The notes under the pieces were generated by a model. It was not told the DNA's origin. It saw nothing but the letters and a program-made list of their open reading frames with translations, and did no database searches. From positions 496,001-560,000 of the forward strand of contig NZ_JALIRP010000003.1 in assembly GCF_022898935.1 (NCBI RefSeq): a stretch of DNA of 64,000 nucleotides, given 5' to 3'. Source of the stretch: Paenibacillus mangrovi (GTDB lineage: Bacteria > Bacillota > Bacilli > Paenibacillales > Paenibacillaceae). The position numbers and the translations under genes are program-made. This document shows, one piece after another, positions 9,601 to 15,960 of this stretch (within the stretch, counting starts at the first letter, position 1; each line of letters opens with the position of its first letter).

Positions 9601-10084
9601 GAGCCTGGCCCAGTTTCTCATTCACGTAAAAATTGACTCTCGCAGCCTCGCCAAGATCGAAGGCGAAATTGTTCCCGTTATTGGAAAATCCGTCCCAGGT
9701 TCCGTTCTTAACGATCTTGAATTCATGATGGCCCGCTTCCAGCACGGCGGAATATTCATAGAAATCACCAGTCAGATGCTTTAGCCTTGTATCTTCGGAA
9801 GTATTGTTCCAGCCTTGGAAACTGCCGGCCACGTACCATTTGGAAGTGCCTCCTGGCTGCTCGATAAGTTCATCAGGCTTAAGTCCAGCAGCACCGTTCG
9901 CCGCTTCATTGGCCGCCGCCTTAGGCTGCGTGTCAGGCTCCAGGACCGGTATCACTCTGTCCGCCCCTTCAGTTGCAGTATCAGCAAAAATAGGACTGAA
10001 CGAACCTGCAATGAGCTGTACCGTCATAAGAATGGCCGTAAACAGGGAATACATGCGAAGCTGCTTTTTCTTCACAGAACTCAT
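3695..10084 (-). CDS. SLH-anchored amylopullulanase (GH13)
   Basis: 2129 residues from ATG 10084 (AGGAGG 7 bases upstream; a longer frame to 10144 has no ribosome site). Order: signal peptide (1-35), a pullulanase X25-type starch-associated module (about 65-150), further beta modules, then a GH13 barrel starting near 425 (VVYQIFPDRF). It carries all four conserved regions: DGVFNHVG (~615), GWRLDVAPD with the nucleophile Asp (~780), ILGEEWG with the acid/base Glu (~818) and VDSHDT (~884). Then come Fn3 modules (~1100, ~1290), a CBM20/48-like domain (DIYIAGDFNGWN, ~1410), a Big_2 domain (~1628-1706), a Gly/Ser-rich linker and three SLH repeats (~1950-2129) that bind wall pyruvylated polymer. 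It hydrolyses alpha-1,4 and probably alpha-1,6 bonds of starch or pullulan at the cell surface. Monocistronic, with a cre-like site in its promoter. Confidence 0.92.
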   Translation of the reverse strand: MSSVKKKQLRMYSLFTAILMTVQLIAGSFSPIFADTATEGADRVIPVLEPDTQPKAAANEAANGAAGLKPDELIEQPGGTSKWYVAGSFQGWNNTSEDTRLKHLTGDFYEYSAVLEAGHHEFKIVKNGTWDGFSNNGNNFAFDLGEAARVNFYVNEKLGQARINIPNVQGLPQYAPKLPEEQWPRLVGNIQPVFGEGEWAPAEAKQMFVDTKFDGSVYELQRSVPAGNYAMKVVLGNTRDGTKNYGNSSGDDFILNTLDPADVIFSIDLSREKPELSTNYKPADASYDGKINKSKLYFDSRSITYKKPFGAVKETTEDLTLRIAAEAGDVQAARVELTNPGGLSTAYDMHLATSFGGQDYWEITIPKTAFQGIGVWNYKFILIDGMTKVEYGDDATRGGIGTTADDGVLPYDLTVYKSDFVTPDWMKNAVVYQIFPDRFLDGNPANNRAKIVDGYRGGALPGETMTVKNGHKLQFFDGGVANDPAPEDVAGTWKDVPENPDRVLPENKPYYPDAKSDGIWTNEFYGGDIQGVGQKLDYLKSLGVNVIYFNPVAWAASNHKYDATDYKHLDPMFGQPVYNIPGDPTSGLNYEQTRAASDRVFTEFAKQARAKGIRLIVDGVFNHVGDDSIYFDRYEKYPEIGAYEFWSKVYDKMNADASVTRDKAEQETIASFTSKVNPATSKNYVYPDDFDFTKWFKVTNEKVDGHYKYEGWWGFDSLPVIDAPEPAAGDSAGLPGNHEWNVQGYRDQVIGHDLTGLLDDQAGKQMQEANSQRWEWLGARGWRLDVAPDVSSGTWEQFRKAVKSTAGRSDSNGETIDDPIILGEEWGVATKFLLGDQFDSVMNYRFRNALQTFVLNGNAAQFNDALESIREDYPQEAWEVMLNLVDSHDTIRSITKYQNPTWEEEHLKIAPSPTNQAMSMQALTAIFQMSYPGAPTIYYGDEVGLEGTKDPDSRRTFPWDRVSESGGNYTGTGDYANLFATYQKAAEIRNENEAFRTGSLKVAYDKGDVIAYARKTDAQAGLVVINRGNSDVTVSLDAAGFLPSVIGFTDLLGSGTKVQFVDGKANLTVKAMTGLMMTSDGALEIVPSVTHVKATAGNLSVSLEWDAVQGADAYHIYRSPIEGGSLEQVGIVSGTTWTDTSVQNGMKYYYTVTAVKGQGESSLSEFATATPFYSIHSVEITQPSTPVTLGAGHTTSQIQVTLDIPGLSDESAYTGKEMPGVTAKLAFYKEGTDESDAAEVKLRYLQDTSDGKKVYWAVFEPTEAGAYHYFAKVSTNHGETYTESAKSSVDVYADPNDMTPPGKPVLAPINTESNRAQLAWTAEGDDIYKFEIYRKQDGGNFKKLAVLDGAARSYTDFTVSNDTTYIYKVAAVDSSYNRSNSDEQSVTPKLVMVDVKLRLHLPSYTPVQDDIYIAGDFNGWNQAGGKLNVPSGATTRDVVEYSFKMMAGKAIQYKYTRGTWVTEALTSHARLADDTADMSNYAYSSEDTNMKLTIQNQGGNRMTIDDYVLRWVDMPMIITLPRTSYGDAIAYETDAEQFTLKANVPYGSNVTINGQPIPADTMDDRGNVEVTGIPLAPGLNRFSVHAEPSAETLNLPWYKDQGRAGKATKTIELSITRTGGGGEPKPVRVTGVTLTPGTLNLTAGGASGQLIAAVLPDQASDKSVTFTSSDDSIAKVDRAGAVTPLKAGTAIITVTTHDGQYQAKSTVVVSKKDGNTGNGGQEGSDGNTSGGSSSQGNQGSGTANPGHGQSGKDAKTVVFTAEQIKAAVSSQGGSVVTLDAGSAGKVLLPVLTAGMLQGKALQLKHRSDLLTIPAAVLEQFSASGSAQAAGLQIALNMETVGKDAAGELLSKAGSAAHANLVQASEIYDFKLCLIDGNGKVVKEIKEFNKPLLLDLKVDSHANQERIAVYDLTDDGKIKFIGGKLNTDGTMTTELQHFSKYGVLEFNKSFKDLAADHWASGAVSYLAAKQILTGTTADLFDPKRSITRAEFAALIARALELKAEHPAKFADVPADQWYSASVAAVNEAGIVQGRSQTAFEPSALITREEMAVMLIRAYEAKNHTQLDGTGAGAALPFTDSAGISDWAKDTVQMAAKLKLLTGDGNHQFMPQGKATRAESAQVIYKLLTAR

Positions 10085-10128
10085 ATAAGGCCTCCTCAAA
10101 AATGAACTTCGAGTTTTATCACAGATGA

Positions 10129-10140
10129 GCAAACGTTTGC
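10129..10140. promoter_or_regulatory. LacI-family operator upstream of amylopullulanase
   Basis: Perfect palindrome GCAAACGTTTGC with the central CG typical of LacI/MalR sites. It lies between the promoter and the ribosome site of the amylopullulanase gene, so a bound repressor would block transcription. The regulator gene is not next to it. It differs from the TGTAACGTTACA site at 30.6 kb. Confidence 0.7.
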
Positions 10141-10210
10141 ACAAACAGAAATGCCCTCCTCCTTTCTCCGCTGTGCAGTTGCCAAGTTAGTCATTGGGAA
10201 AACTGATCTC

Positions 10211-10239
10211 ATATTATTATGAAAACGCTTTATCGTCAA
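10211..10239 (-). promoter_or_regulatory. SigA promoter with cre-like site in the spacer
   Basis: Reverse strand TTGACG, 17 bases, TAATAT. The spacer on the forward strand reads TGAAAACGCTTTAT (10220-10233), close to the CcpA cre consensus, so the alpha-glucan enzyme is probably repressed by glucose. Confidence 0.65.
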
Positions 10240-10282
10240 TCGTTATAACGAACTTTTTTTCCATTTCTTATGATATCATCAC

Positions 10283-10327
10283 AAAAAAACAGCGGCCGCA
10301 GTCTAAGCTGCATCCCGCTGTTTTTAT
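10283..10327 (-). terminator. terminator of the PadR-DUF2812 operon
   Basis: Arms AACAGCGG and CCGCTGTT with inner GCAG/CTGC pairing, flanked by A and T runs. It lies just after the DUF2812 gene stop. Confidence 0.75.
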
Positions 10328-10340
10328 TGAAAAATCACTG

Positions 10341-10961
10341 TTACCGGCCCTGCTGCGTCTTTGCATACTGCTTTTTGGCCTTGTACGCAAATACGCTATA
10401 TGCCACAATCATCACCGGGATGACCAGCCAGCTAAAGCCCCGGAAAAACGCAAACGGCGTTTCAAAAAGAAGGGCTCTCCAAAACTCTCCACCGCTCATA
10501 TCCCATAATCCAGGCGTATAATACAGCTCTTTAGGATTCAGAAAAGCCGATAGCTTAATCGCATCCGTTGCGATGAGCGCCGCAAACAGCGGTACAAAGC
10601 AGCAGGCCAGCGAAAACCACATATCGGAAAACCGTTTATACCGTGCAGCCTTGGAATCCACATCGGAAAAGATATCCTCGCTTCCCTCGGCTCTGGTTTG
10701 CTTGAAATATTGCGAACCCGAGCTCTTGGTTCCGGCAACATGAGTCCAGCCGCTATCCTCGAACAATGCTTTGTAATCTTCAAAATCCTGCCGGCTTTTA
10801 AAGGTGCGGTAATCCATCCGGAAGTTCGCGTTCTCCGGTGGAACCTGTGCAAATTCGTAACCGAATGGTTTTCTTCTGATCAATACATTACCCTGCCGGG
10901 CCATCTCATTCAGCCACTGTTCTTCACGGTCAAAATTCGTAAAAAATTTCATTTTCTTCAT
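10341..10961 (-). CDS. DUF2812 membrane protein
   Basis: About 206 residues from ATG 10961 (GGGG 7 bases upstream; ATG 10973 is an alternative). The N-terminal ~120 residues form the DUF2812 domain (MKFFTNFDREEQWLNEMA, then GYEFAQ and the WTHVAGT stretch). Two membrane segments follow (about 135-155 and 175-200). DUF2812 proteins are very often encoded next to PadR regulators, as here: the PadR gene ends 15 bases upstream and the pair forms one operon. The function is not known. Membrane location and co-regulation are all the sequence supports. Confidence 0.8.
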   Translation of the reverse strand: MKKMKFFTNFDREEQWLNEMARQGNVLIRRKPFGYEFAQVPPENANFRMDYRTFKSRQDFEDYKALFEDSGWTHVAGTKSSGSQYFKQTRAEGSEDIFSDVDSKAARYKRFSDMWFSLACCFVPLFAALIATDAIKLSAFLNPKELYYTPGLWDMSGGEFWRALLFETPFAFFRGFSWLVIPVMIVAYSVFAYKAKKQYAKTQQGR

Positions 10962-10976
10962 GACGGTCCCCATCCC

Positions 10977-11288
10977 TTATCCCATTATCTTATTCGTCAT
11001 TTCAATCATGTGGTGCATGCGGCCATAATCCTGGCGCAGGATCTCCCGTCCTCTGTCTGTGATGACGTATACCTTGCGGCGGCTGTCCTCACTTTGAACG
11101 GGCTGGATCAATTTCTGCTTGAGCAGATTATCCACCGCCCCGTAAAGCGTGCCGGCAGCCATGTGTACCTGGCCCGCGCTGAGCTCCTCTACCTTTTGCA
11201 TAATCAAGTATCCATGCGCAGGTTCAAGCAAAGCGAGGAGTATATAATAAACCGTTTCGGTCAGCGGTAGATTTTTGTCTCTTTTCAA
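10977..11288 (-). CDS. PadR-family transcriptional regulator
   Basis: 103 residues, TTG start at 11288 with GGGGG 9 bases upstream. It has the winged-helix core of short PadR proteins: LTETVYYILLALLEPAHGYLIMQKVEEL, the recognition segment MAAGTLYGAVDNLLKQKLI, and the wing with RRKVYVITDRGREILR. PadR proteins are dimeric repressors, often of membrane or transport genes. The likely operator is the A+T-rich dyad 40-80 bases upstream, so it should repress its own operon with the DUF2812 gene. Confidence 0.88.
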   Translation of the reverse strand: MKRDKNLPLTETVYYILLALLEPAHGYLIMQKVEELSAGQVHMAAGTLYGAVDNLLKQKLIQPVQSEDSRRKVYVITDRGREILRQDYGRMHHMIEMTNKIMG

Positions 11289-11329
11289 AATAAATTCCCC
11301 CTTCTGTTCAGTGTTGCTTTATATCGTGT

Positions 11330-11366
11330 AACTGTATAGTTATACTATATATAGTTTAACTGTATA
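11330..11366. promoter_or_regulatory. Candidate PadR operator
   Basis: A perfect 12-bp palindrome ACTATATATAGT (11344-11355) is bracketed by two direct copies of AACTGTATA (11330-11338 and 11358-11366). It lies just upstream of the padR gene. Assignment to PadR is by position. Confidence 0.5.
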
Positions 11367-11425
11367 TTGCAATAGGAAAAATACCAAAACTTCAAAAAAA
11401 GAAATGCATTTAAAAACTCTGGAAA

Positions 11426-11458
11426 AATAAAAAAATACCGCCAGTGCACTGACGGTAT
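11426..11458 (-). terminator. terminator of the GH78 gene
   Basis: Reverse strand hairpin ATACCGTCAG/CTGGCGGTAT followed by a run of seven T. It sits about 50 bases past the stop. Confidence 0.85.
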
Positions 11459-11508
11459 GGAGAACATATATACACTTGAAGCGGTACGGTAATCACTCAG
11501 CGGTATCC

Positions 11509-14433
11509 TTATTTGCTTTCCACCATTCTTATTTGCTTCTGCATTCCTTGTGGTACGCGTACCTCTACCTCTACACTGCCAGGCGCAGATACGCTGATGT
11601 CCATCGTGTCGCCATCCACGCCCCAGCTTACATCAATCCTGCCGCCCTGCGGCAAAGGCACGCTGCCTCTAGCCCAGGTAAGATCGCATGGCTGAGGCTC
11701 AATGAGGATGCGGGTCCAACCAGGATCGGCACGCTTCACGCCTAGAATGCTCTGACCCAGAAAATATCCGGGTGCCGCCGACCAGGCGTGGCAGTGGCTT
11801 CGGGTCAAGAGATCCTTGCTTGCCCGGTTTTCCGAAAAATTCGGGTACATCTCCCAGCAGGTCGTGGCATCATAGCGCAGCATCTGTCCATAATTGGACC
11901 GAATATCGCTTAGCATCTGCTCATACCGCCCGGCTTCAGCCAGCGCCTCATAATAAAAGAAAGACATGAAAGGACTACCGATCTGGACGAAAGCCGTAGG
12001 AGGATTAAGCAGATACGAACCGATAATCTCTTTGCGTCTACCGGATGCCACTCCGGTAAGGTAAGCCAGCACCTGCGTCTGCATACTGAAGATATCCGAA
12101 CGTCTTCCATCCGAATGGATGCAGTCTAGATACGCCTGCTGCTGTTTTTCCCACAGATGGGCATTAATTGCCGATGACAGTTTATCTGCCGCTTGAAGAA
12201 ATAGCTCTGCAGCTTCTGCATCTTTGCCTGCGATCCGTGCAAGCTCAGCAGCCTTCCTCAGCGCGAGTACAAGCAGCAAATTTTGATGTGTCACAACTCC
12301 TTCATTCGGTTGATCGATCGGGGCCCAGTCCAGCAGGTTCCATCCCCGCATATCGAGCAGCCCTTCCGCATTCAGCTTCTGCAGGTAATGCTCCAGTGTA
12401 TATCGTACAGCTGGCCAAATATCTACGGCAAAACCAACATCATTGGAATGCTCTACATACTCCAAACAGGCGATAGACCAGAAAAACGTCCAGTTCGGAA
12501 TGACGCTGCTCCAACCGCTTGGCACCTGATCGATATAGAGCGGGGACATATCTTTGGAGCCCGGAACGAGATGAAGGCATCTTTTCACGATATCCAGCGA
12601 GCCAAAAACATAATAGTTGACCAGGGCCTCATTCCGGCTGTCTCCCACCCAAAATACCTGCTCATACGAAGGGCAATCCACGAACGTATCCTCCATGCAC
12701 AACCTGGTCGTGTGGCGGCTGATATTCCATATTTCATTGAGCAGCGGGTCAGAGCATTGAAAAGCCCCTGCATTCGTCACCGGATACGTACTTTGGTGGA
12801 CATACACCTCATACAGCTTCACAGGTGCAGCAGCGTCTCGCACCGTCAGCACCATATAACGGAAACCTCGGCGGATCGGTGACAAATAGCGCTGCCTGCC
12901 CGCGCGGCATACATACCGGATCGTATTGTCCAATCCGTAGGTGTGCTGCCTGAATTCGTCGCGTATATACTCAATACCACAAATATCTATGACCGTGCCT
13001 GCCCCAGCCTCAACCTCGAAGCCGATGAACCCCGTCGTTTCCCGGCCTACATCAATAACGATTTCATAATCATCCGTACTATTTTCCACCCAGGGAATGA
13101 CCGCAGGCTCCGGCGTTGGCATAATCGCACGCTCCAGCTGGGACGGTATACTGTAGAGCTGCGCCTCTACCGTCCATACGCTGGCACCAAACACATCATC
13201 TTCACAGTACAGGGCACCCGGCAATGGATGTATCCATCTGCTCAGATCCTGAAGCTCCTTCCTATTAGCGGCTCCGGCAGCTTTCAAATATTCCGGATGA
13301 TCCAGCCTCAGCTGCTGTGGGTCCTGATGATCGATATGAACCGCGGTATCAAAAGGTCCAATCAGCACAAACGGCGTCTCTGGCTCTTCCATTTTCTCTG
13401 CAGATTTCTTCCATTGCAGTGGTACACCCGCATCCACAGCGAGATGAAAGCTTCCTCCGTGATCCCATGACGTAACGTCGATCAGCACGAAATATTCTCC
13501 CGCATCCAGATCCAAAGAACAATATCGTTCGGGCGTGTCCCCAAACCAATCCGTGCATAGCTTGCCGTTCACCCACACCTTCTCTGTCCGCCAGCCGCCC
13601 GGAAATCCCAGGGTTACCTTGCCGGATTGCTTCAAGATAAGCTCCCCTGCCAGATAGCCGACATAGCTTACCGGATTGGCATGCTCTATACTGTCTGGCA
13701 TCATAGCTGCCCTCAGATCCATCGCTGCCGTCCAGGACGGAGCCTTTACACGGCGAAGCGACACAAGGCGGGAAGGATATATTTTCTCCTCTGTCAAAAA
13801 GGGAATGTCTCTTGGCTTAAGCCGCTTCCAAGGATCCATACCTGCCGGCCCGATGCATTTGGCCTTTTCCCATGTTGAATCCGGTCCTTCTTCCTGATAA
13901 TCGATCGGCACCCATCGCTCATCCCATGCTCTTGCATCATATATTTCGGCAAAGCCCTGCTGACAGGACATGCGCGGTGAGTAGGGACCCTGCGCAAGGA
14001 GCCTCGAGGTTGACCATGTATCGTCGCTGCAGATTAGCATTGCTTTGTCTACTGGAGCAGCCGCAGCGCCTGATTGATAGAAGCATTCGAGCTCAGCCAA
14101 CAGCCCGCCTCTGCCCCGAATATAATAGAAGTTCGTTAAACCGAAATGCAGCACATGAACCGCGATGACATTCTGTTCTCCTGCACGCAGGAGATGTCCT
14201 ACTTCATAAGAGTCGTAAAACAGTTCTTCGCCCCAAGAGCGTACCGGCCCCCGGCCAACCCGTTCTCCGTTAACGTAGAGAATATAGCGGGAATCCGCGG
14301 CCAAGTGCAGCCAAGCCACCTCTAACGCTTCCGCAGGTAGTTCAAAAGCTTTCCGGAAGCAGCGCCATTCATTACGGGGACTTTCCTCGTCGCCTCCCCA
14401 GATCCACTGCGCGGTCCATGATCTTGCATTCAT
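11509..14433 (-). CDS. GH78-type alpha-L-rhamnosidase-like hydrolase
   Basis: 974 residues from ATG 14433, which has AAGGAG 12 bases upstream. A frame extends to TTG 14547 but without a ribosome site. Beta-sandwich modules come first (TAQWIWGGDEE, then RYILYVNGERVGRGPVRSW, typical of Bac_rhamnosid_N). The catalytic (alpha/alpha)6 barrel follows, with motif EDTFVDCPSYEQVFWVGDSR (family pattern DCP..E/D....W.GD), and a C-terminal beta domain. No signal peptide, so it acts in the cytosol on imported oligosaccharides. GH78 enzymes release L-rhamnose by inversion. Rhamnose itself is inferred from the family, and other uses are possible. It stands alone between two terminators with no transporter adjacent. 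Confidence 0.8.
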   Translation of the reverse strand: MNARSWTAQWIWGGDEESPRNEWRCFRKAFELPAEALEVAWLHLAADSRYILYVNGERVGRGPVRSWGEELFYDSYEVGHLLRAGEQNVIAVHVLHFGLTNFYYIRGRGGLLAELECFYQSGAAAAPVDKAMLICSDDTWSTSRLLAQGPYSPRMSCQQGFAEIYDARAWDERWVPIDYQEEGPDSTWEKAKCIGPAGMDPWKRLKPRDIPFLTEEKIYPSRLVSLRRVKAPSWTAAMDLRAAMMPDSIEHANPVSYVGYLAGELILKQSGKVTLGFPGGWRTEKVWVNGKLCTDWFGDTPERYCSLDLDAGEYFVLIDVTSWDHGGSFHLAVDAGVPLQWKKSAEKMEEPETPFVLIGPFDTAVHIDHQDPQQLRLDHPEYLKAAGAANRKELQDLSRWIHPLPGALYCEDDVFGASVWTVEAQLYSIPSQLERAIMPTPEPAVIPWVENSTDDYEIVIDVGRETTGFIGFEVEAGAGTVIDICGIEYIRDEFRQHTYGLDNTIRYVCRAGRQRYLSPIRRGFRYMVLTVRDAAAPVKLYEVYVHQSTYPVTNAGAFQCSDPLLNEIWNISRHTTRLCMEDTFVDCPSYEQVFWVGDSRNEALVNYYVFGSLDIVKRCLHLVPGSKDMSPLYIDQVPSGWSSVIPNWTFFWSIACLEYVEHSNDVGFAVDIWPAVRYTLEHYLQKLNAEGLLDMRGWNLLDWAPIDQPNEGVVTHQNLLLVLALRKAAELARIAGKDAEAAELFLQAADKLSSAINAHLWEKQQQAYLDCIHSDGRRSDIFSMQTQVLAYLTGVASGRRKEIIGSYLLNPPTAFVQIGSPFMSFFYYEALAEAGRYEQMLSDIRSNYGQMLRYDATTCWEMYPNFSENRASKDLLTRSHCHAWSAAPGYFLGQSILGVKRADPGWTRILIEPQPCDLTWARGSVPLPQGGRIDVSWGVDGDTMDISVSAPGSVEVEVRVPQGMQKQIRMVESK

Positions 14434-14627
14434 TTCGTTAATCAGCTCCTTTTCGGATGGACATGATTGTAATTTCCTACAGATGGCCTGTTTTAAATCG
14501 AACGAGTTTGCATCACTGGAACTAAATATATTATTTTTTTCTAGCAAAAATACCGGTTATGAGGAACTGCAATCACAGCTTATTTTCCAAAATACAATAT
14601 CTTTTTGTGTATATAGTCTCACAAAAA

Positions 14628-14668
14628 TAAAGAACCGCCAGTACCTGTATAGGCTGGCGGTTTTGTTT
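14628..14668 (-). terminator. terminator of the SLH adhesin gene
   Basis: Reverse strand hairpin AACCGCCAGCC/GTACTGGCGGTT. It lies 40 bases past the stop of the SLH repeat protein. Confidence 0.8.
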
Positions 14669-14704
14669 TATTTAAGTCCAAATTACCGGACTCGAGTTAG
14701 AGAT

Positions 14705-15960
14705 TTAACGTACAAGGTTGATTTTTTCAACCTTAAAGACGCGGTTTGATTTGTCAGTTATCGTGATTACTACTTTTGCAGGGGTTTTTGTGATATCATA
14801 CTCACCAAAAGTCCACATCTTGCTATTTACAACACTATCACGGTTGAAAAATGGGGTACTAAGTTGTCCATCTACACCGCCATACTCATCATCTATCTTC
14901 TGCAACTCTTCGATTTGATTATAAGTAGCATCACCAACGGTAACATTAGTAGTAGCTGTGTTTGTAGCTATTACATTTCCGATTTCGTCCAATAGAGACA
15001 CTTCAATGCTCTTAATCATTTCATATGGAAGATTGGTAAGATCAACAATTTTAAAGCCTACATTGTATGCATTACCTAATTCTGGGTCAGCGCCAGGCCA
15101 AAATCCAAAGTCTTGTGGTTGTACGTAGTCCAGTGGATTAGGAACTTCTCCTGATACTTCACCAGTCAAGTTATTATTAACAACTTTATAAATGCGGTTC
15201 GTGTCATCCATGATAGTAATTACTGCTTTCGAAGGAGTAGTGAAATCATAAGCTGAACTGTCCCAATATTCATTTGAAGCTTCACTATTACGATAGATGA
15301 ATGCCGCGCTCAGTTGACCATCAAGTTTATTTTCGCCTTCACCATAAAGCGCATCGTCTGCTTGCAGCTTTACAATTTTATCTCCAGTAGCTGTACGTGT
15401 TGCAAGTATGTTTCCGCTACCGTCTTCGAGTGAAACTTGGATTTGTTTGATCTTATCGTATGGAAGCTTGTTAAGATCGATCTTAAATCCTACGTTGTAC
15501 CCTGCACCACTGGAAGTAGCGTCAAACCAATATGCAAAATCTTGAGCTTGCAAAAAGTCTTGGGGATTAGAGACTTCACCAGACGTTCCAGATAGATTGT
15601 TATTCTCGTTTTTGTATACGCGACCTTTATTGTCTGTTATTGTGATTACTGCTTTTGCAGGGGTAGAAAAGTCGTATGCTGAACTATCCCAATATTCATT
15701 TGAAGATGCTTCACTGCGTTTAATAAACGATGCACTCAATTGACCATCAAGATCGCCATAGGTTTCATCATCTGATTTCAGTTTGTAAATCTGAGAACCA
15801 GTAGCAGTACGCTTCGCAATTGTATTTTCGTTAGCATCTTCTAGAGATACTTCGATCTTGTAGATATTTTCATACGGTAGCATGTTCAGGTTAATTTGGA
15901 ATCCTACATTATAACCTGCACTTTCAGGAGTGGCATCGACCCAATAAGCAAAATCTTGTG
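14705..15960 (-). repeat. Three C-terminal coding repeats (~130 residues each)
   Basis: Each unit starts with QDFAYW or QDFGFW and carries YNVGF, a Leu-Pro-Tyr motif, YG-DGQLS and AKAVITI. The first two are nearly identical over long stretches, which indicates recent duplication; the third has diverged. Confidence 0.8.

Noticed and set aside
7829..9784. 651-codon open frame on the forward strand
   Set aside because: It is antisense to the GH13 part of the amylopullulanase, has no ribosome site, and its translation lacks domain character; an effect of codon bias in the real gene.
11320..11370. Possible LacI-type site in the PadR leader
   Set aside because: The dyad lacks the central CG and fits a local PadR operator better.
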